Assembly (NCBI RefSeq): GCF_030848305.1
Contig: NZ_CP114598.1
Location: 2,542,001 to 2,606,000, forward strand
Length of the DNA: 64,000 nucleotides
Source of the DNA: Akkermansia muciniphila
GTDB taxonomy: Bacteria > Verrucomicrobiota > Verrucomicrobiia > Verrucomicrobiales > Akkermansiaceae
Direction of reading: 5' to 3'
The position numbers and the translations under genes are program-made. Within the stretch, counting starts at the first letter, position 1. The number at the start of each line of letters is the position of its first letter. Shown here one piece after another: positions 48,048 through 56,783 of the stretch. The notes below the pieces were generated by a model. It was not told the DNA's origin and made no database searches. It saw only the letters and a list, made by a program, of their open reading frames with translations.

Positions 48048-51000
48048 TTATTCCCGCGTCACTTTCAACCGCAGAAACCGGCGTTCCATCCCGCTTTCCC
48101 GTACGGGTTCCGCATCCCAAAATTCGGCGGCCGTCTTTCCGGCGGTTTCCACTTCTCCCAGGGAAATCCAGTCGGCCAGGTCCGTGGAGGCTTCCACCTC
48201 ATGCTTCACGTCCGTCGCCTGCGGATTCACAGGCCAGCGCAGCACCAGATGCATGCATCCGTCCTCTCCCTCTTCCAATGTTACTTTCGTAACGCTCCCG
48301 CAGGGTTTCAGCGGATCCTGCCCCGTGGCGTATTTCATCAGGTTGGTGATGCCATCCCCGGCAGGAACGGCATCCATAGCCGTCCGGTCCGCGGCAGCAT
48401 CCGGCGGGAAGGAGTCCTGCACCCACTTGTCGTAGCCCGTCAGTTCGGCGCCATCCTGCGTTATGGTGACGGAGCATTCCTGTTTGTCGGAAGAACGGAA
48501 GATTACCGTTCCGGACCGTCCGGCGGCGGATTTGTTTTCCGCTGCCGTCAACATGACCGTAGTACGGCCGATCCCTGAAACGGCGGAGGCGGAAATCCAG
48601 TCCGGACAGTCTGCAACCACCCAGCCAAGAGTTTCCTCTTCCGACTGCACTTCCACCGCCACGGCGCCGCCCCCGGCAGGGATGGTTTCCCCAGCAGAAG
48701 AAAGGGCAAAGGGGCTCGGCGTATCAGGATAAGCGGTGGAGGAAACATAACGGTTGGCGGCCCGGAGCAGGCAACATTCGTCAAAGTAGTCGTTCTTCCC
48801 GGAGGAATCCGCCACATCCATTCCCAAATCCCAGTACATGAATCCGGCCACTTGCTGTTCACTGATGTACCGGGCCTTTTTCCTGATCGTATCCACACCG
48901 TTGAAGTGCAGCGTCTTCACTTTGCCTCCGCCGTAATTGAAGCTGGCGGAGTCCAGGGAAGAGTCTTGCCTCACACCGGCGCAGGTTGAAACAATATCCC
49001 GGTAAGCGCGAATATCGGCGCCCTGCCCCGCTCCCGGAGTTCCCTGGAACGGCGCGCTGAGCATGATCTTGGAGTCCGGATACCCCCATGAACGGTACGC
49101 TCCGCATGCGGAAACCATGCTGTTGTATCCGTTTACGTCAATTTGGGGGCCATAGTTCTGGAAGGTGAAGTAATCCACATACTGCATATAGGCCACAGGA
49201 AATTTATAATAGTAAGTATGCAGGGAAATGGTAAAGAACATGTCCGGAGAGGCTGCCCGGATGGCTTTTGCCAGTTCTCCGTAATTCCTCCAGGCGGCCG
49301 TGTTGTTCTGCTCAATCCATTCAAAGTCCAGGTCCAGCCCGTCCAGTTGATGCTTGCGGACAACTTCCGCCACATTTTCGGCAAAAGCCGCACGGGCATT
49401 CGCGTCAGACAGCATCGCGGACCAGTTCCCGCCGGATATCCCCAGACGTATCCGCATGCCGGAAACGCCTTTAGTCAGCCTGCGGAGAATACGCACATGC
49501 TCCACCCAAGAAGCTGTATCATGACCAAATTGGTCACTTGTCCCCCAGCGGCCCATCAGCAGCCTGTCTCCCCAGCTATGCTGCACAGCCGTACCAAGCC
49601 GGGCCGCCGCACGGGCCTCATGCCACACACGCATTTCATCAATCCTGCCGTCCAAATCCCTTCCTATGACCGCATTGGCGGTTCCTTCCATTTCCCCCGC
49701 ATCCGCGGCGGCCGTGCTCACGGCATTCCCGTTCACATAAAAGGATGCCGTACCCGCGGAAGAATTTCTGACGAAGGCCAGCCAGAAATACCTGCCGGCC
49801 TCCACAGAAGGCAGATCCGCCACCCAGGCTTTATCCGTCCCTGTCTGGATACGAGCCTGATAATGGCCTTCCTTCCATTCCAGCCTCATGGAAACGTTGT
49901 CATTTTCAAACAGCACCGCCTCCTGACCGTCTCCGTCCAAAGCCATGCGGACTTCCACGGTGAACGCTCCGGAGCTGCCGGCGCCCAGCAAACCTCCGCC
50001 CACGTTCATATAAGCCCCCTGTCCGGAGAAGTCCAGGACATTGGAACATTCTCCGTCAGACGGCAGCAAAACCACACCAGAGCTTTCCGTCACGTCATTG
50101 TCCGGATATTGAAAATTGAGAGAGCCATTCGCGGCCGGCGTGACGGAATTGATGTAGATTAAATCGGAATTGTTGATGAGGTGCGCGCGCGACGGCCAGT
50201 CATAAATGACATGTACATTTCTTACATATGCCGTCACCAGCATGTAGCGGAACGTTTCATTATCCGTGACGATGGAGAATTCAGCCCCTTCAGGGGCAAC
50301 CGCCTGGTAAGGGCGCACAAAGGCGCTGCCTGTTTTTTCCGAGAATTCCGTCCACTTGGCATCACGGAAATCCCCATCCAGACGCCAGCAGCCCACCAGA
50401 TTCCCATACCTGGGATGAGACAGGGACAACGGGCCGTTCATGAAGAAGTCATCTTCCTCCCCGCCCAGGGCTGTGTTCCAGAAACGCAGTTCATCCAGAG
50501 CCCCCTTGAAACCCGCTTCCAGCACAATCCCCTTCCAGCCTGATTTCATGGCCTGCAAGTAAGGCGTCCGAGGCGAGGAAACAGCCAACCGACCATCCAC
50601 ATACAGACATATATCCTCTACTCCCACGGAAACGGCCACATGGTGCCACGCTCCCGCAGCCAATTCCTCCCCGGCTGCTTTCACGGAAGCGACGGAATCC
50701 CCATCTGGAGCAGACAGAGCCAGGAAACCGTGATCCAGGGAAACACACGCATTCCCCAAAGAGATGATTTTTCCCGTGACGGCGTCATCATTGGGCCTGA
50801 CCCAGAATTCGCAGGTTAACTGGTTTTCAGCCGTCCATGTGGAGGACGGCACAGGCAAAGCAAGAGAAGAAGGCAGAAAAATGAGCGCCTTGTTGTGCAA
50901 GACGCTGACAGGCCGGGGCTCCGGAACTTCCGGAGCCGGGGAATCATCCGTGCTGACAGTAACGGCATTTAATTCCATGCGGCCGGAAGCGCTGCTGTTC

Positions 51001-51749
51001 GCCTCCTTGGTCACGTCAAACACCAGCCTGCCCTGTTCATCCGCGCAGGCCTTCCACTCCACCGCCAGATAGGCGTCCTGTCCCGATGAATTGGAAAGAC
51101 CGGAAAACCGGTTCCCGGAAAGATTCCCCATGGAGCTTTGGAGCCCCCGTACGCTCACCAGAGATCCGCTGACCAGCGTTATGGATTCATAAGCAGGCGC
51201 ATTGTGCCCGCAGAAGAAAGATACCGCATATTCCTTGCCCGCCTGGAATCCGGAGAAGGAAAGTCTTGCCGTAGCGGAAGCGGCCGACATTCCGTTGGCG
51301 CTCAGTCGCATGCTCGTATTGAAAGCTTCGCAGCCTTTGGGAAATTCAAAAGCAGACGGCGCGTCAGCGTTCGTACCGTTGTGCCGGTGTTTCCCTCCTT
51401 CATACCAGGTATACCGGGTGTTGGGTTCCGCCAGCGTATAAGAACCGCCAGAACTGCATTTGGCGGAGACGGTCAGGGAAACCATCCTGCCGAACAAGGC
51501 TCCCACCGCCACAGACGATGAAGAAGACGCCGCACCATTTCTGATTAACGGAACGGCGACAAATACATTGGCGCCACCCGACGCTGTTGCCGGCATGGTT
51601 ACATTGGTCCAGCCCTCCTGTGCCGTCCCGGAACCATTGCCCAGGTCCACGCCGAAGCCGGCTGTCTCCGCCGCCTGCAAAATACAGACGCCTCCCGCAA
51701 AAAACGCTGTCAGCAAATAGGCTGCACTCTTGAAAAACGCCTTAACCAT
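48048..51749 (-). CDS. Multidomain GH18 glycosidase with LamG and BACON-like domains (1233 aa)
   Basis: Signal peptide MVKAFFKSAAYLLTAFFAGG from 51749 (the longer frame adds 34 non-signal residues). Order: N-terminal beta domain (40-280); LamG (about 300-480, LTCEFWVRPNDDAVTG, WHHVAVSVGVEDICLYVDG); a first GH18 strand pair (YVRNVHVIYDWPS, DLIYINSVTPAANGS); a second LamG (about 590-730); then the rest of the GH18 barrel with DGLDLDFEW (near residue 803, catalytic Glu present), YVDYFTFQNYGPQ and VAGFMYWDLGMD; a BACON-like domain (ETLGWVVADCPDWIS); and a C-terminal beta tail. GH18 enzymes cut beta-1,4 bonds after GlcNAc in chitin or N-glycans; an endo-beta-GlcNAcase is likely here but not proven. 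Confidence 0.85.
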   Translation of the reverse strand: MVKAFFKSAAYLLTAFFAGGVCILQAAETAGFGVDLGNGSGTAQEGWTNVTMPATASGGANVFVAVPLIRNGAASSSSSVAVGALFGRMVSLTVSAKCSSGGSYTLAEPNTRYTWYEGGKHRHNGTNADAPSAFEFPKGCEAFNTSMRLSANGMSAASATARLSFSGFQAGKEYAVSFFCGHNAPAYESITLVSGSLVSVRGLQSSMGNLSGNRFSGLSNSSGQDAYLAVEWKACADEQGRLVFDVTKEANSSASGRMELNAVTVSTDDSPAPEVPEPRPVSVLHNKALIFLPSSLALPVPSSTWTAENQLTCEFWVRPNDDAVTGKIISLGNACVSLDHGFLALSAPDGDSVASVKAAGEELAAGAWHHVAVSVGVEDICLYVDGRLAVSSPRTPYLQAMKSGWKGIVLEAGFKGALDELRFWNTALGGEEDDFFMNGPLSLSHPRYGNLVGCWRLDGDFRDAKWTEFSEKTGSAFVRPYQAVAPEGAEFSIVTDNETFRYMLVTAYVRNVHVIYDWPSRAHLINNSDLIYINSVTPAANGSLNFQYPDNDVTESSGVVLLPSDGECSNVLDFSGQGAYMNVGGGLLGAGSSGAFTVEVRMALDGDGQEAVLFENDNVSMRLEWKEGHYQARIQTGTDKAWVADLPSVEAGRYFWLAFVRNSSAGTASFYVNGNAVSTAAADAGEMEGTANAVIGRDLDGRIDEMRVWHEARAAARLGTAVQHSWGDRLLMGRWGTSDQFGHDTASWVEHVRILRRLTKGVSGMRIRLGISGGNWSAMLSDANARAAFAENVAEVVRKHQLDGLDLDFEWIEQNNTAAWRNYGELAKAIRAASPDMFFTISLHTYYYKFPVAYMQYVDYFTFQNYGPQIDVNGYNSMVSACGAYRSWGYPDSKIMLSAPFQGTPGAGQGADIRAYRDIVSTCAGVRQDSSLDSASFNYGGGKVKTLHFNGVDTIRKKARYISEQQVAGFMYWDLGMDVADSSGKNDYFDECCLLRAANRYVSSTAYPDTPSPFALSSAGETIPAGGGAVAVEVQSEEETLGWVVADCPDWISASAVSGIGRTTVMLTAAENKSAAGRSGTVIFRSSDKQECSVTITQDGAELTGYDKWVQDSFPPDAAADRTAMDAVPAGDGITNLMKYATGQDPLKPCGSVTKVTLEEGEDGCMHLVLRWPVNPQATDVKHEVEASTDLADWISLGEVETAGKTAAEFWDAEPVRESGMERRFLRLKVTRE

Positions 51750-51819
51750 AAATACCGTCCGCCATTTTATCCGATCCTGTCCATCAATCCAGCAAAAAAC
51801 CGTGTGGAAAGCGGATAAA

Positions 51820-51848
51820 AAAGGAGGGGATGAATCATCCCCTCCTTT
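51820..51848 (-). terminator. Terminator of PEP-CTERM gene 3
   Basis: AAAGGAGGGGA (51820-51830) pairs with TCCCCTCCTTT (51838-51848), 7-base loop, followed on the minus strand by a T-rich tract. It separates the PEP-CTERM gene from the GH18 gene. Confidence 0.85.
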
Positions 51849-51901
51849 CACAAAACCGGCTTTGACAAAGTCTGCCCGGCTAAATCACTTGTCCGCCTCC
51901 A

Positions 51902-52600
51902 TCAATCCCTGCGGCGGCGCAGAAGAAGAGCTCCCAAACCAAGGAGCCCAAGGGATGCCGTAGCCGGTTCCGGAACAACTTCCCCGGAAAGACTGATATT
52001 GGTAATGTCAGCGGCCATACCGGCACCAGACCCTAATGATGAAGTCTCCATAGAATTGAATATCAACCCATAAGATGAATAATTCCCCGCTCCGCTCAAA
52101 TCCAGGTCAACGGAAACGGAAGTTGGGCTGCTCGTCAGGGCCGTCTTGGCGTTTTCCAGCGTCCACGTCCCTATGACTGAGGATGTTCCATCATCCGAGA
52201 AACCATAGACATTGCAAATGTATTTGCATTCAAAAGACCCAAGAGAACCTCCCCAAGAAGCGCTTTTGGAAATGTCAAAAGACAAAGTTGCAGAATCCGT
52301 CCCGGACGGCATCTCAAATTTGAGCCCGGCAAAATTTCCCCCCGCATTATTGGACGCCACAGCTCCAATTTGCAGCTTGAGGGTTCCTGCTTCAAACCCC
52401 ACCTGACCATTCAAGGAACTGTTTTCCCAAGTTCCGTGCCATTCCTGAACATTGTAACCGAAGACATCTTGAGGAGAAATCCCGGAAGAAGAAACACCCG
52501 TGGTTCCTGCCCCTGTTGGAGACAGGTCAACGGAAAATGAAGCAGCATTAGCCATGGAGGCCAAGGCCAAAACCGCCAAGAGAGATAATGTTTTTCTCAT
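51902..52600 (-). CDS. PEP-CTERM surface-sorted protein (232 aa)
   Basis: Starting at 52600, MRKTLSLLAVLALASMANAA is a signal peptide; the frame is open 67 codons further but crosses the promoter. The C-terminus carries VVPEPATASLGLLGLGALLL and RRRRD. The middle is a secreted beta-sandwich-like domain with FNSMETSSLGSGAGMAADIT and TWTLENAKTALTSSPTSVSV, of unknown function. Same class as the genes at 1736 and 4312, and its promoter has the palindrome-in-spacer design with an inverted twin 280 bp upstream. The predicted -10 ends only 10 bases before the ATG, so the mRNA may have almost no leader. Confidence 0.82.
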   Translation of the reverse strand: MRKTLSLLAVLALASMANAASFSVDLSPTGAGTTGVSSSGISPQDVFGYNVQEWHGTWENSSLNGQVGFEAGTLKLQIGAVASNNAGGNFAGLKFEMPSGTDSATLSFDISKSASWGGSLGSFECKYICNVYGFSDDGTSSVIGTWTLENAKTALTSSPTSVSVDLDLSGAGNYSSYGLIFNSMETSSLGSGAGMAADITNISLSGEVVPEPATASLGLLGLGALLLRRRRD

Positions 52601-52610
52601 AACGGTATGT

Positions 52611-52639
52611 GTCATACCGAATTTGGAATCCGGCGTCAA
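52611..52639 (-). promoter_or_regulatory. Promoter of PEP-CTERM gene 3 with a palindrome in its spacer
   Basis: On the minus strand TTGACG (52639-52634), a 17-base spacer and TATGAC (52616-52611). The middle 15 spacer bases are CGGATTCCAAATTCG, placed exactly as in the promoter at 5080-5108. Confidence 0.6.
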
Positions 52640-52912
52640 CGTAAAATTATAAAATGGGAAAAGCGTAAACCTGTTACCGTATTTTTCCCTCCAGTACTGA
52701 CCGGAGGACAAGACAAATTTTCCCTCTCCATTTTTTATAAACACGCAGGAAAGAAAACGATATCCCGCTTCATCCTCTTTTCGTGAAGATAGATTTTTCA
52801 AATTAATTATTAATGCATTACATATATAGTTAATAGAAATCCCGATAATCGGAACATTTTTTGATACAAAAATATCCTATCTCTTGCATTTGCGCTGCGG
52901 ATTCCAAATTCG
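52618..52912. repeat. 15-bp inverted repeat pair (candidate invertible promoter segment)
   Basis: CGAATTTGGAATCCG at 52618-52632 and its exact reverse complement CGGATTCCAAATTCG at 52898-52912, enclosing 265 bp of AT-rich non-coding DNA. The element is a near-palindrome with a three-base centre, the same family as the pair at 5087/5255 but with a different centre (TGG/CCA instead of AGA/TCT). Confidence 0.8.
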
Positions 52913-52940
52913 TTTAAAAAAAGGATGGAATTCCATATAT

Positions 52941-52975
52941 AAAAAGCGCAGACACTCGGAATGTCTGCGCTTTTT
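52941..52975 (-). terminator. Terminator of the Gfo/Idh/MocA gene
   Basis: A perfect 14-bp stem AAAAAGCGCAGACA / TGTCTGCGCTTTTT around a 7-base loop, 25 bases past the stop at 53000. A and T runs on both sides make it effective in both directions. Confidence 0.92.
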
Positions 52976-52999
52976 GTTCCCAACCACGGGAAAAACGCA

Positions 53000-54322
53000 T
53001 CAATAATCCAGACTTCCGTCCGCCACCTTGCGCTCGAACTCAGCCACATCCACCACCTGACCGGTCAGCCGGGCGTGTTCCGTGGCAAAGGCCATGACAT
53101 GGGAATGGGCGGATTCTTCAATGGAGGTGGTCATATCTTCCGGAGAGGGCACCGTCAGCATGTCATCATACAGAGCCTCAATCAATCCCCAGTCGCCTCC
53201 GCCGTGCCCCTGGTATCCTCCGGCCAGCTCCTCCAGCTCCACCACGCGGGTTTTGCCGCCAAAGTGGGGCGTCACGGTGATTTCACCGGGGCCGTTTTCC
53301 TTGTAGAAGGCCCCGGCGCGGATTTTGCCTTTGGTTCCGTACACTTCAATGTGGCGTCCCTGTTCGAAAGCCGTCATCGTGAACGTGCCCGTCAGGCCTC
53401 CCTCAAAGCGCATGATGGAAACCTGGTGGTCCGGCTGGTCGTTGTCGCACTGGAGGTAGTCCCTGCCCCACGGGGAAGTTTTCAGCCATTCGCAGATTTC
53501 TTCCGCGGTAGCTTCCTGCGCACGGTCATACACCATTCCCAGCCAGCGTTTGCATTCGTCGTCCGTAGCGTATTTGCGGGCGTCCCAGGGGTCTTCCCCC
53601 ACCGGGGCGGTCCAGTCCGTGCAGCGTTCCGGCCGGGGGGATGAGAGCGTCTTTTTCGTAAAGAAGGTAAGCTCTCCGAAGCTGGCGACGGAGAGGCATT
53701 TACGCCGTCCCATGAGCCAGTAGAGGATATCCATGTCATGGCAGCATTTGGCTACGATCATGGGAGTGGAGGTCTTGCTGTTGCCCCAGTGTCCGCGTAC
53801 GAAAGAGTGGGCGAAGTGCCACGCCCCCACGCCTTCATTGGCGTTGAAGGTGATGACGTCCCCGATTTCCCCGCTGTCGATGATTTTTTTCAGGGTCCGG
53901 TAAAACTGGGTGTAGCGCAGCACGTGGCACACGGCCACGCGGCGCTTCAGCGCACGGGCCATATCCCTAAGTTCCAGCGCTTCTTTCAGCGTCTTGGCAA
54001 TGGGTTTTTCCAGCAGGACATGATAGCCCAGCTCCATGGCCTTCCTGCAGGGAGCGTAATGGTAGTCGTCCTGTGTGCCGATGATAGCCACGTCCGCCAG
54101 GCGCGGCTCCGCCAGCAGGGAGGCGGCGTCCTTGAACAGACGGACGGAGTCCCGTTCCTCCTCCGGGGCAAAATCGCGGACGGCTTCCGTGCGCTGTTTG
54201 ACGGGATCCGCCGCGGCGGCAATGCGGTAGCGGTCTTTTTGTTCCATGGCCAGCTTCATGTAAGTGCGCGTACGGGAACCGCAACCGACGCCGGCGAGAG
54301 AGAGTCTCTTTTGTTCAGACAT
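53000..54322 (-). CDS. Gfo/Idh/MocA-family NAD(P)-dependent oxidoreductase
   Basis: A 440-residue cytoplasmic protein. SLAGVGCGSRTRTYMKLAME begins the Rossmann fold, VAIIGTQDDYHYAPCRKAME and HVLLEKPIAKTLKEALEL give the family's EKP motif with catalytic Lys, and KCCHDMDILYWLMG the substrate histidine. FEGGLTGTFTMTAFEQGRHI belongs to the C-terminal sheet. The family includes sugar and inositol dehydrogenases and some NAD-dependent glycosidases (GH109); no secretion signal is present, which argues against a GH109 role here. Substrate unknown. It is the leftward partner of the M3 peptidase gene, 31 bases downstream. Confidence 0.88.
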   Translation of the reverse strand: MSEQKRLSLAGVGCGSRTRTYMKLAMEQKDRYRIAAAADPVKQRTEAVRDFAPEEERDSVRLFKDAASLLAEPRLADVAIIGTQDDYHYAPCRKAMELGYHVLLEKPIAKTLKEALELRDMARALKRRVAVCHVLRYTQFYRTLKKIIDSGEIGDVITFNANEGVGAWHFAHSFVRGHWGNSKTSTPMIVAKCCHDMDILYWLMGRRKCLSVASFGELTFFTKKTLSSPRPERCTDWTAPVGEDPWDARKYATDDECKRWLGMVYDRAQEATAEEICEWLKTSPWGRDYLQCDNDQPDHQVSIMRFEGGLTGTFTMTAFEQGRHIEVYGTKGKIRAGAFYKENGPGEITVTPHFGGKTRVVELEELAGGYQGHGGGDWGLIEALYDDMLTVPSPEDMTTSIEESAHSHVMAFATEHARLTGQVVDVAEFERKVADGSLDY

Positions 54323-54353
54323 AAGGATTGTTCAGATAATGTGGGTAAAGAGG

Positions 54354-56456
54354 TTAAAGAACGCCGGATTTGACCAGCAGCGCTTCCGCGTCCGGATCAC
54401 GGCCCATGAAGTCGCGGTAGAGTTCCGCGGCGGGCTTGCTGTTGCCCTTGCTGAGGATGCAGCGGCGGAAGTCGCGCCCGGTTTGCGGGTTCAGCACTCC
54501 TTCCTTCAGGAAGCGGCTGAAAGCGTCCGCTTCCAGCACCTCCGCCCATTTGTAGGAGTAGTAGCCGGAGGCATAGCCCGTGGGATCCGCGAAGATGTGC
54601 GTCAGGCGGCGCGCCACGGAAGGGCCGCGGTCCGTCATCGGCACCCGGTAGTCCGCCAGGATGCGTTCATCCGTTTCTTCCAGCGGAACGCCCTTGTACT
54701 GCGGCCAGTTGACGTGAAGCTCCAAATCCAGCTTGCCGAAGCAGAGCTGGCGCATGAAATCCGTGCCGCTCATATAATTGCGGGCGGAGCGCATTTTGGA
54801 GAACAGTTCGTCCGGTATTTTTTCACCCGTTTCATAGTGGGCGGCGAAGAGGTCCACGGATTCCCTCTCCCAACACCAGTTTTCATTAATCTGGGAGGGC
54901 AGTTCCACAAAATCCCAGGCCACGTTGGTACCCGCCAGGGACTTCACTTCCACGTCGGAAAGGAGCTGGTGCAGCAAATGGCCGAATTCATGAAAAATGG
55001 TCTCCACCTCCCGGTGGGACAGCAGAGCGGGCTTGTCCCCCACGGGCTTGGTCATGTTGCCGACCATGAGACCCAGATGGGGCGCGCGGGGTTTGCCGCC
55101 ATGCGGCGGTTCCCCTACGCTCAGGCAGTTCATCCATGCCCCGGCGCGCTTGGAGTCCCGCGGATGCCAGTCCGCGTAAAAGGAACCCAGGTGCTCCCCG
55201 CTTTCCGCATCATGCAATTCATAGAACAGGACGTCCGGATGCCATACCTCCACCGCGCCTTCCAGCGCTTCCCCGGATTCACCGGGTTTGAACGCCACCG
55301 TAGGGCGCGGCGTCACCGTAATGCCGTACAGGCCGGAGTAGATGGAAAAGAGTCCTTCCATGACTTTTTCCACGGAGTAATACGGGCGCAGGTCTTCCTC
55401 GTCAAAAGCGTACAGTTCGCGGCGGCGTTTTTCAGACCAGTAGCCGGTTTCCCACGGGGAAAGTTTTTCCACGGGTTTTCCGGTTTTTTCCTCCTTGTAT
55501 CTGCGGACGGCTTCCATGTCCTTCAGGAAAGAGGGCTTTACCTTGTCATGCAGGTCATTGATGAATTTCAGGGCGTTGGCCCCGCTCCCGGCCATGCGGC
55601 GGGAGGTGGCGTAATCCGCAAAGCAGCCGTACCCCAGCAAATGGGCTTTCCTGTCCCTCAGTTCCAGGATTTCAGCGATGAGGGCTTCATTATCGTATTC
55701 ACCCCCTTTTCCGATGGAACAGGAGCCCTCCCACATGCGGCGGCGCAGACTGTCCGAGTCCGCAAACTGCATGACAGGCTGGAGGGAGGTGAATTTCTGG
55801 GTGAAGCGCCAGCGGGGATCTTCTTCCGTGCCGTGGCCGTTGGCCAGGGCGTCCAGGCGGGCGGCCTCCTTCACGGAATCCGGCAGCCCGGAGAGTTCCG
55901 CCTCATCTTCCACAATGAGTTCCCAGGCGTTGGTGGAGTCCAGCACGTTTTCCGCGAATTTCTTGGTCTTCAGGGAGAGCTGGGCTTCTATTTCCGCGTA
56001 TTCCGGCTTCACGTCGTCCGGCAGGTCCGCCCCGCTCTCGCGGAAATCCGCCAGCGTTTCCTGGATGAAACGCTGCCTGACGGGGGAAAGGTCTTCCACC
56101 CAGTCACAGGAGGCCGCGGCTTTCAGCACCGTCCACAGGCGCGGGTTCAGAGGCACGGAGGAGGAGAAGGCCACCACTTCCGGCAGCATTTCCCCGATGG
56201 CCTCCCGCTGGGCGGGTTCGTCATTGACGGAGTCCAGGTGCATGATGCGGCCCCAGCCCAGGTGCAGGTCCTCGGAAGCCTTTTCCAGAGCGCCGAAGGT
56301 GCTTTCATAAGTCAGGGAATCCAGCGGCTGGTCACAGATGGCCCGGATATTCTCTTTGGCGCGGGAGATGGCTTCCGTGATGTCCGGCTTGATGGCCTCC
56401 GGCGTAAGCCGGGACCAGGAAACCAGAAAGGCGGGGTCCAGATAGGGATGGTTCAT
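54354..56456 (-). CDS. M3-family oligopeptidase (thimet/OpdA type)
   Basis: A 700-residue zinc metallopeptidase that degrades short peptides in the cytoplasm. HEFGHLLHQLLSDV near residue 490 is the HExxH zinc site, followed by the Glu in ELPSQINENWCWE that completes the ligands. TKKFAENVLDSTNAWELIV and the C-terminal GYYSYKWAEVLEADAF block are typical of oligopeptidase A. Length and lack of signal fit a cytosolic enzyme. Next to the oxidoreductase gene on the same strand. Confidence 0.93.
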   Translation of the reverse strand: MNHPYLDPAFLVSWSRLTPEAIKPDITEAISRAKENIRAICDQPLDSLTYESTFGALEKASEDLHLGWGRIMHLDSVNDEPAQREAIGEMLPEVVAFSSSVPLNPRLWTVLKAAASCDWVEDLSPVRQRFIQETLADFRESGADLPDDVKPEYAEIEAQLSLKTKKFAENVLDSTNAWELIVEDEAELSGLPDSVKEAARLDALANGHGTEEDPRWRFTQKFTSLQPVMQFADSDSLRRRMWEGSCSIGKGGEYDNEALIAEILELRDRKAHLLGYGCFADYATSRRMAGSGANALKFINDLHDKVKPSFLKDMEAVRRYKEEKTGKPVEKLSPWETGYWSEKRRRELYAFDEEDLRPYYSVEKVMEGLFSIYSGLYGITVTPRPTVAFKPGESGEALEGAVEVWHPDVLFYELHDAESGEHLGSFYADWHPRDSKRAGAWMNCLSVGEPPHGGKPRAPHLGLMVGNMTKPVGDKPALLSHREVETIFHEFGHLLHQLLSDVEVKSLAGTNVAWDFVELPSQINENWCWERESVDLFAAHYETGEKIPDELFSKMRSARNYMSGTDFMRQLCFGKLDLELHVNWPQYKGVPLEETDERILADYRVPMTDRGPSVARRLTHIFADPTGYASGYYSYKWAEVLEADAFSRFLKEGVLNPQTGRDFRRCILSKGNSKPAAELYRDFMGRDPDAEALLVKSGVL

Positions 56457-56783
56457 ATTGCTTGATGTATGATGTTATTGAAAATGAAAACGACCGCGTT
56501 CCGGCATTTGCCGCAACAGCCATGAAAAAATAAAACTTACCATGTTTCAGAGACATCCGGCGGAACGGCCGCGGCCTGCTGGGCATCTTGATGAATGCGG
56601 CGGGGACGGAATCCGCCCTTTCGGGCACGGCTTCACGCCCCTTTTTTATCACCGCAGGCTTATTTTTCAAGATGAACAAGCTTCCTGCCCCGGGATTGGA
56701 CGTCATGTTCCAGCGCGATGCGGGGAAATGCCGTTTCCAGTCCAAAACCGGGCGCCAGAACCGTTTCCACCGCTTATTCCGGA
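56457..56783. other. 327-bp region without a recognised gene
   Basis: Lies upstream of the M3 peptidase gene, so it should hold its promoter, and downstream of the TPR lipoprotein gene. Small frames on the plus strand are low-complexity and unconvincing. No hairpin or repeat stands out. Confidence 0.45.

Noticed and set aside
53000-54322. GH109 glycosidase assignment for the Gfo/Idh/MocA protein
   Set aside because: GH109 enzymes of this group are exported, and this protein has no signal peptide or Tat motif; the general oxidoreductase call is safer.
54264-56465. 733-codon plus-strand frame over the M3 peptidase
   Set aside because: The minus strand holds a full M3 peptidase with HEFGH; the opposite frame is a codon-bias shadow.
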